Source: Bacteroidota bacterium
GTDB taxonomy: Bacteria > Bacteroidota > Bacteroidia > Chitinophagales > LD1
Direction of reading: 5' to 3'
Length of the DNA: 64,000 nucleotides
NCBI GenBank assembly: GCA_018267385.1
Contig: JAFDYN010000011.1
Coordinates: 62,001-126,000 of the forward strand
In this document: piece by piece, positions 1-9,346 of the stretch
Layout of the letters: each line of letters starts with the position of its first letter
How positions within the stretch are numbered: the stretch's first letter is position 1
Made by a program: the position numbers and the translations under genes
The notes under the pieces: generated by a model
What the model was told of the DNA's origin: nothing
The model's input: only the letters and a program-made list of their open reading frames with translations
Databases searched by the model: none

Positions 1-57
1 CACTCTGAACCACTTATCCCAGACTCTCTAAAATAATCAGATATCCAGACGGAAGGT

Positions 58-115
58 GCTTCCCTCTCCCTCGGAGAGGGAAGCTGCCGAAGCCTGCCTG
101 CCGGTAGGCAGGGCT
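58..115. repeat. two intergenic palindromes
   Basis: A perfect 12-bp stem (58-69 with 73-84, loop of 3) is followed by a second GC-rich palindrome (CCTGCC at 97-102, GGTA, GGCAGG at 107-112). They lie upstream of the acyl-CoA ligase gene and do not code. They could be REP-like intergenic elements or the terminator of a gene left of the window; no T-tract follows directly, so a repeat element is the better reading. The rest of 1-246 shows only a weak -7-like TATATTTA at 210-217. Confidence 0.45.
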
Positions 116-246
116 GATGGGTGAGGTGCATTCATCCCCCGTCTCGGGCCCTTCGTCCCCCGCATTTTCCCGTTCACTGACCATTTCTACCCCCGTTCGA
201 TTTCTTTTTTATATTTACCACACTCTTAAAATTTCATTACCCTATC

Positions 247-2052
247 ATGAAGGACTACACCAGGCTATTTGACATTATCTACTATCAGCAGGACCAGTTT
301 CCACAGGAGGATGCCTTCTGCCGCAAGGAAAACGGACAGTGGACCAAATACTCTACTGCAGACGTGATCCGCATAGGCACAGAGGTGAGCCTCTCCCTGC
401 TGGCGCTCGGCGTGAAAGCAGATGACAAGATAGCAGTGGTCTCCAGCAACCGGCCTGAGTGGAACATAGTAGATCTGGGGGTGCTGCAGATAGGTGCCGT
501 ACTGGTGCCGATCTACCCTACCATCACCGAGGAGGAGTATGAGTTTATCCTGAAGGATGGCAATGTGAAGTACATCTTCGTAGGAGACGCTGGCCTCGCT
601 ACCAAGATCAATAACATCAAGGCTAAGACTGAGTTGATAGATATATTCAGCTTTGACAAGGTGGCAGGGACCAAGAGCTTTGAGGAGTTTCTCGCACTAG
701 GCCGCGGTGGCGATATAGCTACAGTCACTGCTGCCCGCGCAGCGGTAGACCCTATGCAGCTCGCTACCATTATCTATACCTCCGGCACCACTGGCAATCC
801 TAAGGGCGTGATGCTCTCTCACAACAACGTAGTGAGCAATGTCAAGGCCGTAAAACCTATCCTCCCCGTAGATCATACCATGAAGGTCCTTAGCTTCCTT
901 CCGCTGTGCCATATCTTTGAGCGCATGGTAGTCTATGTATACATGGCTAATGGTGTGTCCATCTACTATGCCGAGAGCCTGGAGCTGATAGCCGACAACC
1001 TGAAAGAAGTGAAACCGGACTTCTTCACCTCCGTGCCGCGCCTGCTCGAGAAGGTATTTATGAAGCTCGAGGCAGCCTCTGCCAACCTGAGTGGTATCAA
1101 GAAGAAACTCTATCTCGCCGCCATGGACTTTGCCGTAAACTATGACATAGAGAAAGAATACGGCTGGTGGGATAACTTCCTCTACAAGAGCGTATATGAC
1201 AAGCTCATCTTTGCCAAGTGGCGTGAGGCGCTGGGTGGCAATGTGAAAGGCATCGTGACCGGTGCTGCCAAGCTCAATCCAAAATTGGCGCGTGTCTTCA
1301 CAGCAGCCGGTATCTTCATCAGCGAGGGCTACGGGCAGACTGAGAGCTCACCTGTGATCACAGTCAATCCATTCACACCTGACAAGATCAAGTTTGGCAC
1401 TGTAGGCCCTGTGATAGGAGGTGTAGAGGTACACCTGGATCATCGTGAGGGCATGGGGCCTGGCGAAGGCGAGATCCTGGCCAAAGGTCCTAATGTGATG
1501 ATGGGCTACTACAATCGTCCCGATGCCACCGCAGCTACTGTGAAAGATGGCTGGCTGTATACCGGCGATGTAGGCAAATTTGTAGACTACAAGGGCGATA
1601 AGTACCTGCAGATCACCGACCGTGTCAAAGAGATATTCAAGACCTCTGGCGGCAAGTATGTAGCGCCACTCTCTCTGGAGAGCAAGATGAAGGAGATACC
1701 ATTCATAGAGCAGATGCTGGTGATAGGTGAGAACCGCAACTATGTCTCTGCCCTCATCGTGCCAAACTTCCCGGCGCTCACAGACTGGTGCAAGCAGCAT
1801 GGCGTGACCGCTACCAATAAGGAGGCTATAGTCAAGTCGCCGGAAGTAAAGAAGATGATGCAGGCTCAGATAGATGAGAAGAACAAGAACTTTGGCAGCT
1901 GGGAGACCATCAAGCGCTTTGAGCTGCTGCCTGACGAGTGGACCACGGAGACCGGCGAGCTGACCCCTACTACCAAGGTGCGCCGCAAGGTAGTAATGGA
2001 TAAATACAAAGACATCATCGAAGGTCTCTACAGCGGCGTGAAAACCGTCTAA
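247..2052 (+). CDS. long-chain fatty acid--CoA ligase (AMP-forming)
   Basis: This protein would activate fatty acids to acyl-CoA through an acyl-AMP intermediate, at the cytoplasmic side of the membrane. The 601 residues match the length of FadD15-type ligases. The P-loop-like motif YTSGTTGNPKG lies at 177-187, the GYGQTE motif at 361-366, the YTGD motif with the adenosine-ribose Asp at 438-441, and the C-terminal hinge and catalytic Lys region near 455-475. There is no signal peptide or membrane segment. The start is the first ATG after the AT-rich upstream region. A small membrane protein follows 26 bp later on the same strand. The chain-length class is inferred from the overall pattern; another acyl or aryl substrate cannot be excluded. 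Confidence 0.9.
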   Translation: MKDYTRLFDIIYYQQDQFPQEDAFCRKENGQWTKYSTADVIRIGTEVSLSLLALGVKADDKIAVVSSNRPEWNIVDLGVLQIGAVLVPIYPTITEEEYEFILKDGNVKYIFVGDAGLATKINNIKAKTELIDIFSFDKVAGTKSFEEFLALGRGGDIATVTAARAAVDPMQLATIIYTSGTTGNPKGVMLSHNNVVSNVKAVKPILPVDHTMKVLSFLPLCHIFERMVVYVYMANGVSIYYAESLELIADNLKEVKPDFFTSVPRLLEKVFMKLEAASANLSGIKKKLYLAAMDFAVNYDIEKEYGWWDNFLYKSVYDKLIFAKWREALGGNVKGIVTGAAKLNPKLARVFTAAGIFISEGYGQTESSPVITVNPFTPDKIKFGTVGPVIGGVEVHLDHREGMGPGEGEILAKGPNVMMGYYNRPDATAATVKDGWLYTGDVGKFVDYKGDKYLQITDRVKEIFKTSGGKYVAPLSLESKMKEIPFIEQMLVIGENRNYVSALIVPNFPALTDWCKQHGVTATNKEAIVKSPEVKKMMQAQIDEKNKNFGSWETIKRFELLPDEWTTETGELTPTTKVRRKVVMDKYKDIIEGLYSGVKTV

Positions 2053-2078
2053 ATACATTCTCACTAACCTGGTGCCTA

Positions 2079-2459
2079 ATGGCAGGAAACGAACAATTAG
2101 TAAAGTTTGCGCTGGCATATCCCAGGCCATTCGGCCTTATCCTGGCAGTAATTGGCGCCGCTCTTGCAGGCTACTTTCTGATATGGCCGGCCATGCAGAT
2201 GGAGCAGCAGGTAGCGCATGTAGAGTACTCCGCTCCGTTTGGTGCGATAGGTGGCTACATGGTATTGATGGGTCTGCTCATACTGGTACTGGGTGACCGG
2301 ATCATAGATGTGGCTGTGATGGAGAGTAGTGATCGTATAGCGCGCTACGGCCAGACCCGAGTATACATAGGCTATGCAGTCATGTTCATAGCATTTATAG
2401 CTTTCTACATTTACTGTGATATGTATATCGCAGCACATGGGTATACGGAGACCCACTAG
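2079..2459 (+). CDS. small membrane protein, unknown function
   Basis: I do not recognise a family. The 126 residues hold three likely membrane helices (about 17-37, 52-73 and 97-118) with a short charged loop between the second and third. It starts 26 bp after the acyl-CoA ligase stop and is probably cotranscribed with it, so a role near lipid activation or the membrane is possible but unproven. Its TAG stop lies in the palindrome CTAG, which also supplies the stop codon of the convergent DinB-like gene. Confidence 0.65.
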   Translation: MAGNEQLVKFALAYPRPFGLILAVIGAALAGYFLIWPAMQMEQQVAHVEYSAPFGAIGGYMVLMGLLILVLGDRIIDVAVMESSDRIARYGQTRVYIGYAVMFIAFIAFYIYCDMYIAAHGYTETH

Positions 2460-2911
2460 CTCACCCCAAATTCCTTTTTCCACGAATGCTGCAGCTTCCT
2501 GAGGATCACTATCTGCCCGATATGATAAGCATTGTGCAGGCTGATATTGCCTAGTATAGATACCCAGTCCGTATCCTTATCGGTAGGCAGCCCTTTCTCT
2601 ATTTCGACCTCCCAGCGCGAGAAGACCTCATCCGCTCTCACCATCAGCTGGTCAAAGTGCAGGTCTGTTTCCAGCCGGAAACTTTCCTCATTGCTCATCA
2701 CCTTTGGTAAAGCCTGCCCATGCAGCTTATGCAGGTAGCGGTCATTCCCAAAGATCAGGTGTACCACCAGGTCATAGATACTATGCTGATCCGCTGCTAG
2801 CTTTTGCCGCGCCTCGCTATCCGTCAGTCCCTGCACCGCATCACGCAGCGATACGAACCATTGCTTCTTATCAAATGTCGCGCTGAATTGTTCCAGCAAG
2901 TGGTTTTTCAT
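2456..2911 (-). CDS. DinB-like superfamily protein
   Basis: This is a 151-residue four-helix-bundle protein of the DinB/YfiT type. The probable metal-binding histidines are H51, H126 and H130; the last two sit in the family's C-terminal signature (HNAYHIGQI). Members include thiol-dependent transferases and damage-induced proteins of unknown function; this one's substrate cannot be read from sequence. It is convergent with the small membrane protein gene and their 3' ends overlap by 4 bp. About 210 bp of AT-rich DNA separates its start from recA. Confidence 0.75.
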   Translation of the reverse strand: MKNHLLEQFSATFDKKQWFVSLRDAVQGLTDSEARQKLAADQHSIYDLVVHLIFGNDRYLHKLHGQALPKVMSNEESFRLETDLHFDQLMVRADEVFSRWEVEIEKGLPTDKDTDWVSILGNISLHNAYHIGQIVILRKLQHSWKKEFGVS

Positions 2912-3074
2912 ATGATGTGAGTTTTATGACTATGCCTCAAAATTCTCTCCAAAAATTATTTTTCACTACGCAAATCCTTTGCGCAGTGACCTCTTTATTT
3001 TGCCTCTGTATTCATCGCCACACTAGCAAGATGGGTTGCGATAAATATTAGCTAAAAATAATTTTTACTAATTA

Positions 3075-3105
3075 TTTTAGTATTTAAAGAGAAATTCTAT
3101 TTTTA
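3075..3105 (+). promoter_or_regulatory. candidate recA promoter
   Basis: TTTT at 3075-3078, a 19-bp spacer and TATTTTTA at 3098-3105 approximate the Bacteroidota TTTG/TAnnTTTG promoter, ending 18 bp before the recA ATG. Both boxes differ from consensus in their last base. The flanking DNA is very AT-rich, so chance matches are likely. Confidence 0.35.
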
Positions 3106-3123
3106 CATTATAAATCCAACAAC

Positions 3124-4173
3124 ATGGCAAACATGACTGCTGACGAGAAAAAAGAAAAGATCAAGGCCCTCCAGCTCACCGTAGACAAACTGGACAAAGC
3201 CTATGGCAAAGGCACCGTGATGAAACTCGGTGATGCCCGCGTACTGGCTACAGAGGCCATCCCTACAGGTTCTGTCGGGCTCGACATCGCGCTCGGTATA
3301 GGCGGTCTGCCTAAGGGCCGTATCGTAGAGATCTACGGACCGGAATCCTCCGGTAAAACCACCCTCGCCATCCAGACCATAGCCAATGCGCAGCGCATGG
3401 GTGGTATCGCAGCCATCATAGATGCAGAGCACGCCTTTGATAAAGAATACGCAATCAAACTCGGTGTAGATGTCAATAACCTCCTGATCTCTCAGCCGGA
3501 TGATGGTGAGCAAGCGCTCGATATCGCTGAGCACCTGATCCGCTCAGGCGCCATTGATATACTTGTGATAGACTCCGTAGCCGCACTCGTACCACGCGGT
3601 GAGCTGGAGGGCGAGATGGGCGAGAGCAAGATGGGCCTCCATGCCCGCCTCATGTCCCAGGCACTGCGCAAGCTGACCGGCACCATCAGCAAGACCGGCT
3701 GCTGCTGCATCTTTATCAACCAGCTCCGTGAGAAGATCGGCGTCATGTTTGGTAACCCAGAGACCACCACCGGTGGTAATGCACTCAAGTTCTACGCCTC
3801 TGTGCGTCTCGATATCCGCCGTATAGGCCAGATCAAAGAGAAGGACGATGTGATAGGCAACCGTACCAAGGTAAAAGTGGTCAAGAATAAGATGGCACCG
3901 CCATTCAAGACCACTGAGTTTGACCTCATGTATGGTGAAGGTACCTCCAAGGCCGGCGAGATAGTAGACCTCGGCACCGAGCTGGAGATCCTCCAGAAGT
4001 CCGGCTCATGGTACAGCTACGAAGGCACTAAACTCGGCCAGGGCCGCGAAGGTGTGAAGCAACTTCTGAATGATAATCCTGAGATGGCCGCCGAGATCGA
4101 GAAGAAGATCAAGGATAAATTCCTCCAGGGAGTAGAGGTCATAAAGACCGAGAAGGAAGAAGTAGAAGACTAG
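3124..4173 (+). CDS. recA: recombinase RecA
   Basis: RecA is the ATP-dependent DNA strand-exchange protein of homologous recombination and the SOS response. The 349 residues have normal family length. Walker [10 protein letters not shown] is at about 73-81, and the Walker B strand ([11 protein letters not shown]), the L2 loop after [13 protein letters not shown] and the acidic C-terminal tail are all visible. The start ATG is 18 bp downstream of a candidate promoter. A strong rho-independent terminator follows 31 bp after the stop, so the gene is probably monocistronic. I see no obvious LexA-type operator upstream. Confidence 0.98.
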   Translation: MANMTADEKKEKIKALQLTVDKLDKAYGKGTVMKLGDARVLATEAIPTGSVGLDIALGIGGLPKGRIVEIYGPESSGKTTLAIQTIANAQRMGGIAAIIDAEHAFDKEYAIKLGVDVNNLLISQPDDGEQALDIAEHLIRSGAIDILVIDSVAALVPRGELEGEMGESKMGLHARLMSQALRKLTGTISKTGCCCIFINQLREKIGVMFGNPETTTGGNALKFYASVRLDIRRIGQIKEKDDVIGNRTKVKVVKNKMAPPFKTTEFDLMYGEGTSKAGEIVDLGTELEILQKSGSWYSYEGTKLGQGREGVKQLLNDNPEMAAEIEKKIKDKFLQGVEVIKTEKEEVED

Positions 4174-4204
4174 TTTGTTTCTTGTTTTGTTTGCCCCATA
4201 AATA

Positions 4205-4236
4205 AAGGCCGCCCAATCTTGCACGGGCGGCCTTTT
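4205..4236 (+). terminator. recA terminator
   Basis: A perfect 10-bp GC-rich stem (AAGGCCGCCC at 4205-4214 with 4225-4234) closes a 10-nt loop and ends in TTTT. It lies 31 bp after the recA stop. The leading AA run makes some function for the opposite strand possible too. Confidence 0.9.
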
Positions 4237-4257
4237 ACTATTTTGTTATGATGCGAG

Positions 4258-4956
4258 TTAATTTATTCTTACCATCTCTATCGGCAGTCCTGGCATGGTA
4301 CTTAATTCTTTTAGGGCTGTAATAAGAGCAGCTTTGCCGTCTTCAAAGGGTATGCTCTGAAAATCTATGATCATAGTATAGTGATCATCATCTGGACTCA
4401 GCTCTGAGACATAGCCGAGCTGTATATAATGAGTAAGGAATTTGCATATCTGCCTCAGCACAGTTGTATCTGGTTGATAGTTGAAAAAAAATGCCAGGCT
4501 CAGGTCAGGGTAGACTGAAAAGTCATATTCTACATCAAATATCAACTGATGCCTCTGCATGTCTAGTTTGGGCATCTCAAAATATTTCTGATATGCTTCT
4601 GTGTCAAAATCTGTCCCAAAACCAAAGCAGATATTACTGGCCGTGATTAAGTCACTTTGCGTCAGATTAATAAAACTATTAAGCGAATCGGAGTGCCAGA
4701 AGATTGATACTTCACGAGCACAGGAATCGGGCCCGATGATATCTGCTGATACCCAATTATAGCCTTCACTATAATGGATATTCATTTCCGTCATTCCTAC
4801 ATGTAGCATGAAGCCAATATCTAATACAGCATTCTCTTTGCCCACTTGCTCATTGAATCGATGCATCAGCTGTACTGACATTTGCTCACGGAAAGGCTCA
4901 GAAAAATCAGTAGCATCTTCTATAAATGCTGTCCACCCTACATCTATCCATCGCAT
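4258..4956 (-). CDS. hypothetical protein, no family recognised
   Basis: This is a 232-residue soluble protein without signal peptide or membrane helices, rich in aromatic and acidic residues with alternating predicted strands. I recognise no catalytic motif. It stands alone between recA and the cysteine-rich T9SS protein, both of which have their own terminators. A possible -7 box (TATTTTCA on the minus strand, 4975-4982) lies 18 bp upstream of the ATG. Codon use looks like that of its neighbours or slightly more AT-rich. Confidence 0.6.
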   Translation of the reverse strand: MRWIDVGWTAFIEDATDFSEPFREQMSVQLMHRFNEQVGKENAVLDIGFMLHVGMTEMNIHYSEGYNWVSADIIGPDSCAREVSIFWHSDSLNSFINLTQSDLITASNICFGFGTDFDTEAYQKYFEMPKLDMQRHQLIFDVEYDFSVYPDLSLAFFFNYQPDTTVLRQICKFLTHYIQLGYVSELSPDDDHYTMIIDFQSIPFEDGKAALITALKELSTMPGLPIEMVRIN

Positions 4957-5035
4957 AACTATTTTTATATATAGTGAAAATACAGAAAGGAAATTTATGA
5001 AGATTGTATTTACAAACTATCCATGAGACAAACAA

Positions 5036-5062
5036 AAAGACCGCCCTTGCGGAGCGGTCTTT
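5036..5062 (-). terminator. terminator of the three-repeat T9SS gene
   Basis: A 9-bp stem (AAAGACCGC at 5036-5044 with 5054-5062) is followed on the minus strand by a T-rich tract, just downstream of the gene that ends at 5086. Confidence 0.88.
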
Positions 5063-5085
5063 CCAAGTGATGTATGTTGTACAGA

Positions 5086-6774
5086 TTACCTTACTACAAA
5101 CTGGCGCACCATGCGGCCATTGGCAGAGCTGATCATCAGTACATAGACACCTGAGGCCACATTGCCCAGGTTCATGTTGATCTTGGTAGAGCCGGTCACA
5201 TCGATATCCTCTGTATGGATGGTGCGGCCTATCTGGTCTACTACGGTCAGCTGGCCCGCTATACGGTCTGCTGATGCGAGTGCCACCGTAAAGTTGCCTT
5301 GGTTAGGATTAGGGTAGATATTCAGTTCTACACCATTCTGCACCTCTGAGATACCGGCAGGATAGCATACGCTGAGCTTGTATGGATACACCTGGCTAAA
5401 GTTGAACTGCATACAGGTATCTATATAGCCGATCAGTGGGAAAGTGCCATGACCGCAAGCCGTACCTGAGATGGTCAGGTTGTAGTCTCCGGCAGCAGTG
5501 ACAGCGGCATTGACTGTCCCTGTCACGTGCGCACAGGCATACCCACCCGGGAAGAGCCAACTGGTCAGCACGGGGTTGCTCACGCTGGTGATACCGGCAG
5601 GATAGCCCGTGATGCTATTGATATTGATAGAGTCTACATAGATCACAGCCTGTCCGGCAGGGATGATAGCCTGGAAATCATGCGCGTCTATAGACGCCGG
5701 TACCTGTATATTGATCTGGCCGCTGTAGGATGTACCGGTCACGATACATGGCAGGCTGGTAGGATATACATGGGTAGAGCTGCTGAAGTGTGTGGTATCT
5801 ACTGTGCAGGCACCTGATCCGTTGCAGACATTCAGGCTGTAGTGGAGGTAGGCGCCGAGGTTGCCGCTCACGCAGCTGTCTATAGCTATACCAAAGATAT
5901 TGCCATGTACGCAGCCACGGCCAAAGAGGTTTACAGCATAGTTGCCTACCGAGTCATTAGTCGTACCTGAGAAGAGCGCACAGCCATATGCACCACCATG
6001 CAGCCACACAGAGTCACCGGGATTGGTAGCTACAGAGATACCCGCTGGTACACCTGTCACGCTATCTATGCGCATAGAGTCTATGTGCAGGTAATACTGT
6101 CCGGCCGGGAGCGCAGATACGAAGAGGTGTGCGTCTATAGAGTCCGGTATCTTCAGGCTCACCGTCTCAGAGTACGGCATACCCTGCATGATACAAGGCA
6201 GCGACTGAGGATAGAAGTACACGCCGCTGGTAAAGTTAGCAGTATCTGGTGTGCAGACACTGGCAGGAGGTGCCGGTGCGCATACATCCAGTGAGTAGTT
6301 GATAAAGTTTGGCAGCTGGCCTGTCTGGCAGGAGTCTACCGGGAAGCCGCCTATGGAGCCATGCACGCAGCCCGCACCAAAGAGGCTGAGTGGATAGCTG
6401 CCTATGGCATCAGCAGTAGTGCCTGATACCTGTATACAGCCATACTGGCCTGCGTGCATCCATGTGCCTGAGCCCGGGCTGGCAGCAGTACTGATACCTG
6501 ACGGGGCACCGGTGATGCTATCCAGACGGATAGAGTCTACATACAGGAAGTATGTATTGGCCGGCAGGCCGCTGAAAAATATCTGAGCGTCTACCGAGTC
6601 TGGTATACGCACATTCACAGTCTCAGAGTAAGACTGAGTCTGGTGGATACATGGCAGAGAGGCTGGATACACGACTGTGCCTGGGGTGAAATGGCTGCTA
6701 TCTACCGTACACTGGGCTGTAGCGCCAAATGCTAAGGCGATGAGAGCAGACAAAAACAGTAATGCTTTTTTCAT
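5086..6774 (-). CDS. exported protein with three six-Cys repeats and a type A T9SS sorting domain
   Basis: This is a secreted or surface protein of unknown function, 562 residues. A Sec signal peptide (1-20) is followed by three homologous repeats at about 22-165, 174-317 and 323-470. The first two each have six cysteines at matching positions (22, 42, 113, 136, 149, 165 and 174, 194, 265, 288, 301, 317), which suggests three disulfides per unit. The C-terminal 80 residues are a T9SS type A sorting domain (NIYPNPNQGNF, then G.Y.L.I and a basic end), which directs export across the outer membrane. It has its own terminator, and a TAnnTTCG element lies 32 bp upstream. A ligand-binding or adhesive role is a guess from the repeat architecture. 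Confidence 0.85.
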   Translation of the reverse strand: MKKALLFLSALIALAFGATAQCTVDSSHFTPGTVVYPASLPCIHQTQSYSETVNVRIPDSVDAQIFFSGLPANTYFLYVDSIRLDSITGAPSGISTAASPGSGTWMHAGQYGCIQVSGTTADAIGSYPLSLFGAGCVHGSIGGFPVDSCQTGQLPNFINYSLDVCAPAPPASVCTPDTANFTSGVYFYPQSLPCIMQGMPYSETVSLKIPDSIDAHLFVSALPAGQYYLHIDSMRIDSVTGVPAGISVATNPGDSVWLHGGAYGCALFSGTTNDSVGNYAVNLFGRGCVHGNIFGIAIDSCVSGNLGAYLHYSLNVCNGSGACTVDTTHFSSSTHVYPTSLPCIVTGTSYSGQINIQVPASIDAHDFQAIIPAGQAVIYVDSININSITGYPAGITSVSNPVLTSWLFPGGYACAHVTGTVNAAVTAAGDYNLTISGTACGHGTFPLIGYIDTCMQFNFSQVYPYKLSVCYPAGISEVQNGVELNIYPNPNQGNFTVALASADRIAGQLTVVDQIGRTIHTEDIDVTGSTKINMNLGNVASGVYVLMISSANGRMVRQFVVR

Positions 6775-6806
6775 CGATGATTTTTGGTTTTGATTAATGA
6801 TAGTGG

Positions 6807-6814
6807 CGAATTTA
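6807..6814 (-). promoter_or_regulatory. candidate -7 box (TAAATTCG)
   Basis: On the minus strand TAAATTCG lies 32 bp before the ATG at 6774. It resembles the TAnnTTCG boxes before fumC and the middle ompH gene. No good -33 TTTG is present; that position falls in the fumC terminator. Confidence 0.35.
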
Positions 6815-6819
6815 CGCTT

Positions 6820-6866
6820 TTTAAATAAAAAACGCCTGTATCATTATCTGTTGATACAGGCGTTTC
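6820..6866 (-). terminator. fumC terminator
   Basis: A perfect 14-bp stem (6830-6843 with 6852-6865, loop of 8) is followed on the minus strand by TTTTTTATTT. It lies 31 bp beyond the fumC stop codon. Confidence 0.92.
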
Positions 6867-6896
6867 GTTAGTATTGGCAACGCTTTGAGCGGTATT

Positions 6897-8297
6897 TTAG
6901 CCGAGCTTGCCCACCATGTCCAGCGGATTTACCCATTTGTCAAAGTCCTCTCCCGATACATAGCCCAGGTCGATGGCTGTCTGCTTGAGGGTCTTGTTGG
7001 TCTTGTGCGCCGTCTGTGCTATTTCGGCTGCCTTGTAGTAGCCGATGTGTGGGTTCAGAGAAGTCACGAGCATAAGAGAGTTGTGCAGGTTGCTATCTAT
7101 ATTGGCTTGTATCGGCTCGATGCCCACCGCACAGTGGTCGTTGAATGACACACATACATCACCTATCAGGCGCGCAGAGTGGAGGAAGTTATAGATGATC
7201 ACCGGTTTGAACACGTTCAGCTCAAAGTGGCCCGTAGCGCCACCGATGTTAATAGCCACATCATTGCCCAGTACCTGTGCAGCTACCATGGTCATGGCCT
7301 CACACTGTGTAGGGTTTACCTTGCCCGGCATGATAGACGATCCTGGCTCATTGTCAGGTATGCTGATCTCACCGATGCCGCAGCGCGGGCCTGAGGCCAG
7401 CAGGCGCACGTCATTCGCTATCTTCATCAGAGAGCAGGCTACCGTCTTTAGTGCACCATGAGCTTCTACTATCGCGTCATGCGCGGCCAGCGCTTCAAAC
7501 TTATTCTCCGCTGTCACAAATGGCAGGCCTGTGAGTGTAGCGATGTGTTTTGCCACATTCTCAGAGTAGCCCGGAGGTGTATTGATACCGGTGCCTACTG
7601 CGGTACCACCGAGGGCCAGCTCAGAGAGGTGCGCCATTGTATGATTGATAGCGCGCAGGCCGTGGTCCAGCTGAGATACATAGCCGGACAGCTCCTGGCC
7701 GAGGGTGATAGGTGTAGCATCCATCAGGTGCGTACGGCCTATCTTTACCACCTTCATGTATTCCTTAGACTTGGCAGCGAGGGTGTCGCGCAGCTTCTTG
7801 ATGCCGGGGATGGTCACATCTACCAGTATCTTGTACGCCGCGATGTGCATCGCCGTCGGGAAAGTATCATTAGATGACTGAGACTTGTTTACGTCATCGT
7901 TTGGTGCGATAGACTTCTTCTCGTCCAGCAGGCTGCCACCCATCAGCACGTGTGCACGGTAGGCTACTACTTCGTTCACGTTCATATTGCTCTGTGTACC
8001 CGAGCCTGTCTGCCATACTACGAGGGGGAACTGATCATCCAGCTTGCCCGCCAGTATTTCATCGCACACCTGGCCTATGATATCAGACTTTTCCTTTGGC
8101 AATACACCGGCATCGAGATTGGTCAGTGCAGCAGCCTTCTTGAGGTAGGCGAAGGCTCGGATGATCTCCTTGGGCATCTTATTGATGTCCTCAGCTATTT
8201 TGAAGTTATGTACCGAGCGCTGTGTCTGCGCACCCCAGTATACATTGGCCGGTACCTCTACCACGCCCATCGTATCTTTCTCTTTGCGAAATTCCAT
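6897..8297 (-). CDS. fumC: class II fumarate hydratase
   Basis: FumC interconverts fumarate and L-malate in the TCA cycle without an iron-sulfur cluster. The 466 residues match the family length. Visible landmarks are the [14 protein letters not shown] segment (98-111), SSNDTFPT (141-148), the catalytic-site His in GRTH (H190) and the superfamily signature [11 protein letters not shown] (319-329). These distinguish it from aspartase less sharply than alignment would, but the fumarase-type segments fit FumC best. It is monocistronic, with a terminator downstream and a TACCTTCG promoter-like box 23 bp upstream of the ATG. Confidence 0.95.
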   Translation of the reverse strand: MEFRKEKDTMGVVEVPANVYWGAQTQRSVHNFKIAEDINKMPKEIIRAFAYLKKAAALTNLDAGVLPKEKSDIIGQVCDEILAGKLDDQFPLVVWQTGSGTQSNMNVNEVVAYRAHVLMGGSLLDEKKSIAPNDDVNKSQSSNDTFPTAMHIAAYKILVDVTIPGIKKLRDTLAAKSKEYMKVVKIGRTHLMDATPITLGQELSGYVSQLDHGLRAINHTMAHLSELALGGTAVGTGINTPPGYSENVAKHIATLTGLPFVTAENKFEALAAHDAIVEAHGALKTVACSLMKIANDVRLLASGPRCGIGEISIPDNEPGSSIMPGKVNPTQCEAMTMVAAQVLGNDVAINIGGATGHFELNVFKPVIIYNFLHSARLIGDVCVSFNDHCAVGIEPIQANIDSNLHNSLMLVTSLNPHIGYYKAAEIAQTAHKTNKTLKQTAIDLGYVSGEDFDKWVNPLDMVGKLG

Positions 8298-8303
8298 GAT
8301 GTA

Positions 8304-8335
8304 TTTTGATTTAGCGGGAGCGAAGGTAAAGAATT
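8304..8335 (-). promoter_or_regulatory. fumC promoter-leader segment
   Basis: On the minus strand TACCTTCG (8321-8328) is followed by CTCCCGCTAAATCAAAA and then the ATG at 8297. A TTTCG -33-like element lies about 22 bp upstream of the box. The first 28 bp match the upstream region of the gene at 9347-9934 (9977-10004) at 25 positions. Confidence 0.45.
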
Positions 8336-8488
8336 CGGCTATTCGGGATTCGAAAATTTGGGGTACCAGTCACAGGCTCTGCACTGAGAGATATCAGACT
8401 GATGTTTTATATAAAATTCTTTAAATATCTGAGGGCTGTTATCCTCTATTGTTATATTCACCCGACACTTTCAAACCTGTTTCTCTCA

Positions 8489-9343
8489 ATGACTGCTACA
8501 CCATCTCCCCTGCGCCGTCTGCTGAATCCCCACAAGATAGCCGTGGGTGTAGACTGGGCTGTATTGATCGGTTTCTTTCTATCCGGATTATTGCACCCCG
8601 ATATTCGTATGTACTATGATAGTGTGTGGCGTCTCTTTGTCTGCATCACTGTGCCGCTCATGGCTTTTAGCTATGTGATCTATCGTGTGTCTGAGCGCTA
8701 TGGCCGCCGCATACAGGGCGAGCGCCGCAAAGCGCCACCGCTGAGCGAGGAGGCCTTTGGTACCATCCGCGCCGCCTTTGTAGTATCCTGTATGGCTGCA
8801 TGGCCGGTGGGTATGTATAGGGCCGGACTACCTACAGGTCTCGTATGGACGCTGGATGACATGGGCCTGACCTGGTGGATGGTGGTACTGGAGATGTACC
8901 TAGGTATCATAGCTATTGATGCGTTGACATACTGGAAGCATCGGCTGCTGCATACCAAGGCTTTCTATCCTTTTCACAAGCATCACCACACCTTCCGCGA
9001 TCCTACACCTTTCTCTGGTTTTGCCGTGGGACCGGTGGAGACTTTTCTGACTTTCTGGCCACTACTGCTCACCTGTTTCCCTCCGGCCAAGCATTTCATA
9101 CCGTTATACATGACTGCTATAGTCGGTTTTGTATTCCTGAATCTCTACCTGCACTGTGGAGTGACCTTCACCTGGCTGGAGAAACTGCTCCCGCGCATAG
9201 GCCTGAATAGCTCCGCCTGGCATAACGTACACCACTCTGATGTTGTGTCAAATTTTGGAGAGGTCTCTTTTATCTGGGACAAGCTTTGCAAGACTACCCG
9301 CGAGGCTGCACAGGCGAAAAAGATGGCCCGTGCCGAGGCCTGA
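8489..9343 (+). CDS. fatty acid hydroxylase / sterol desaturase family membrane protein
   Basis: This is a di-iron membrane oxygenase of the ERG3/carotene hydroxylase superfamily, 284 residues from the ATG at 8489. The eight-histidine set is clear: HRLLH (151-155), HKHHH (163-167) and HNVHH (245-249), with hydrophobic segments between. The family hydroxylates or desaturates lipids, sterols or carotenoids; the substrate here is unknown, and Bacteroidota lipids such as sphingolipids or carotenoids are candidates by inference. An upstream in-frame ATG at 8402 would add 29 residues that read like untranslated DNA. The stop is 3 bp from the stop of the convergent gene at 9347. Confidence 0.85.
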   Translation: MTATPSPLRRLLNPHKIAVGVDWAVLIGFFLSGLLHPDIRMYYDSVWRLFVCITVPLMAFSYVIYRVSERYGRRIQGERRKAPPLSEEAFGTIRAAFVVSCMAAWPVGMYRAGLPTGLVWTLDDMGLTWWMVVLEMYLGIIAIDALTYWKHRLLHTKAFYPFHKHHHTFRDPTPFSGFAVGPVETFLTFWPLLLTCFPPAKHFIPLYMTAIVGFVFLNLYLHCGVTFTWLEKLLPRIGLNSSAWHNVHHSDVVSNFGEVSFIWDKLCKTTREAAQAKKMARAEA

Positions 9344-9346
9344 GGC

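Noticed and set aside
1348-2130. 260-residue antisense frame in the acyl-CoA ligase gene
   Set aside because: It has unnatural composition and the sense strand encodes conserved ligase motifs throughout.
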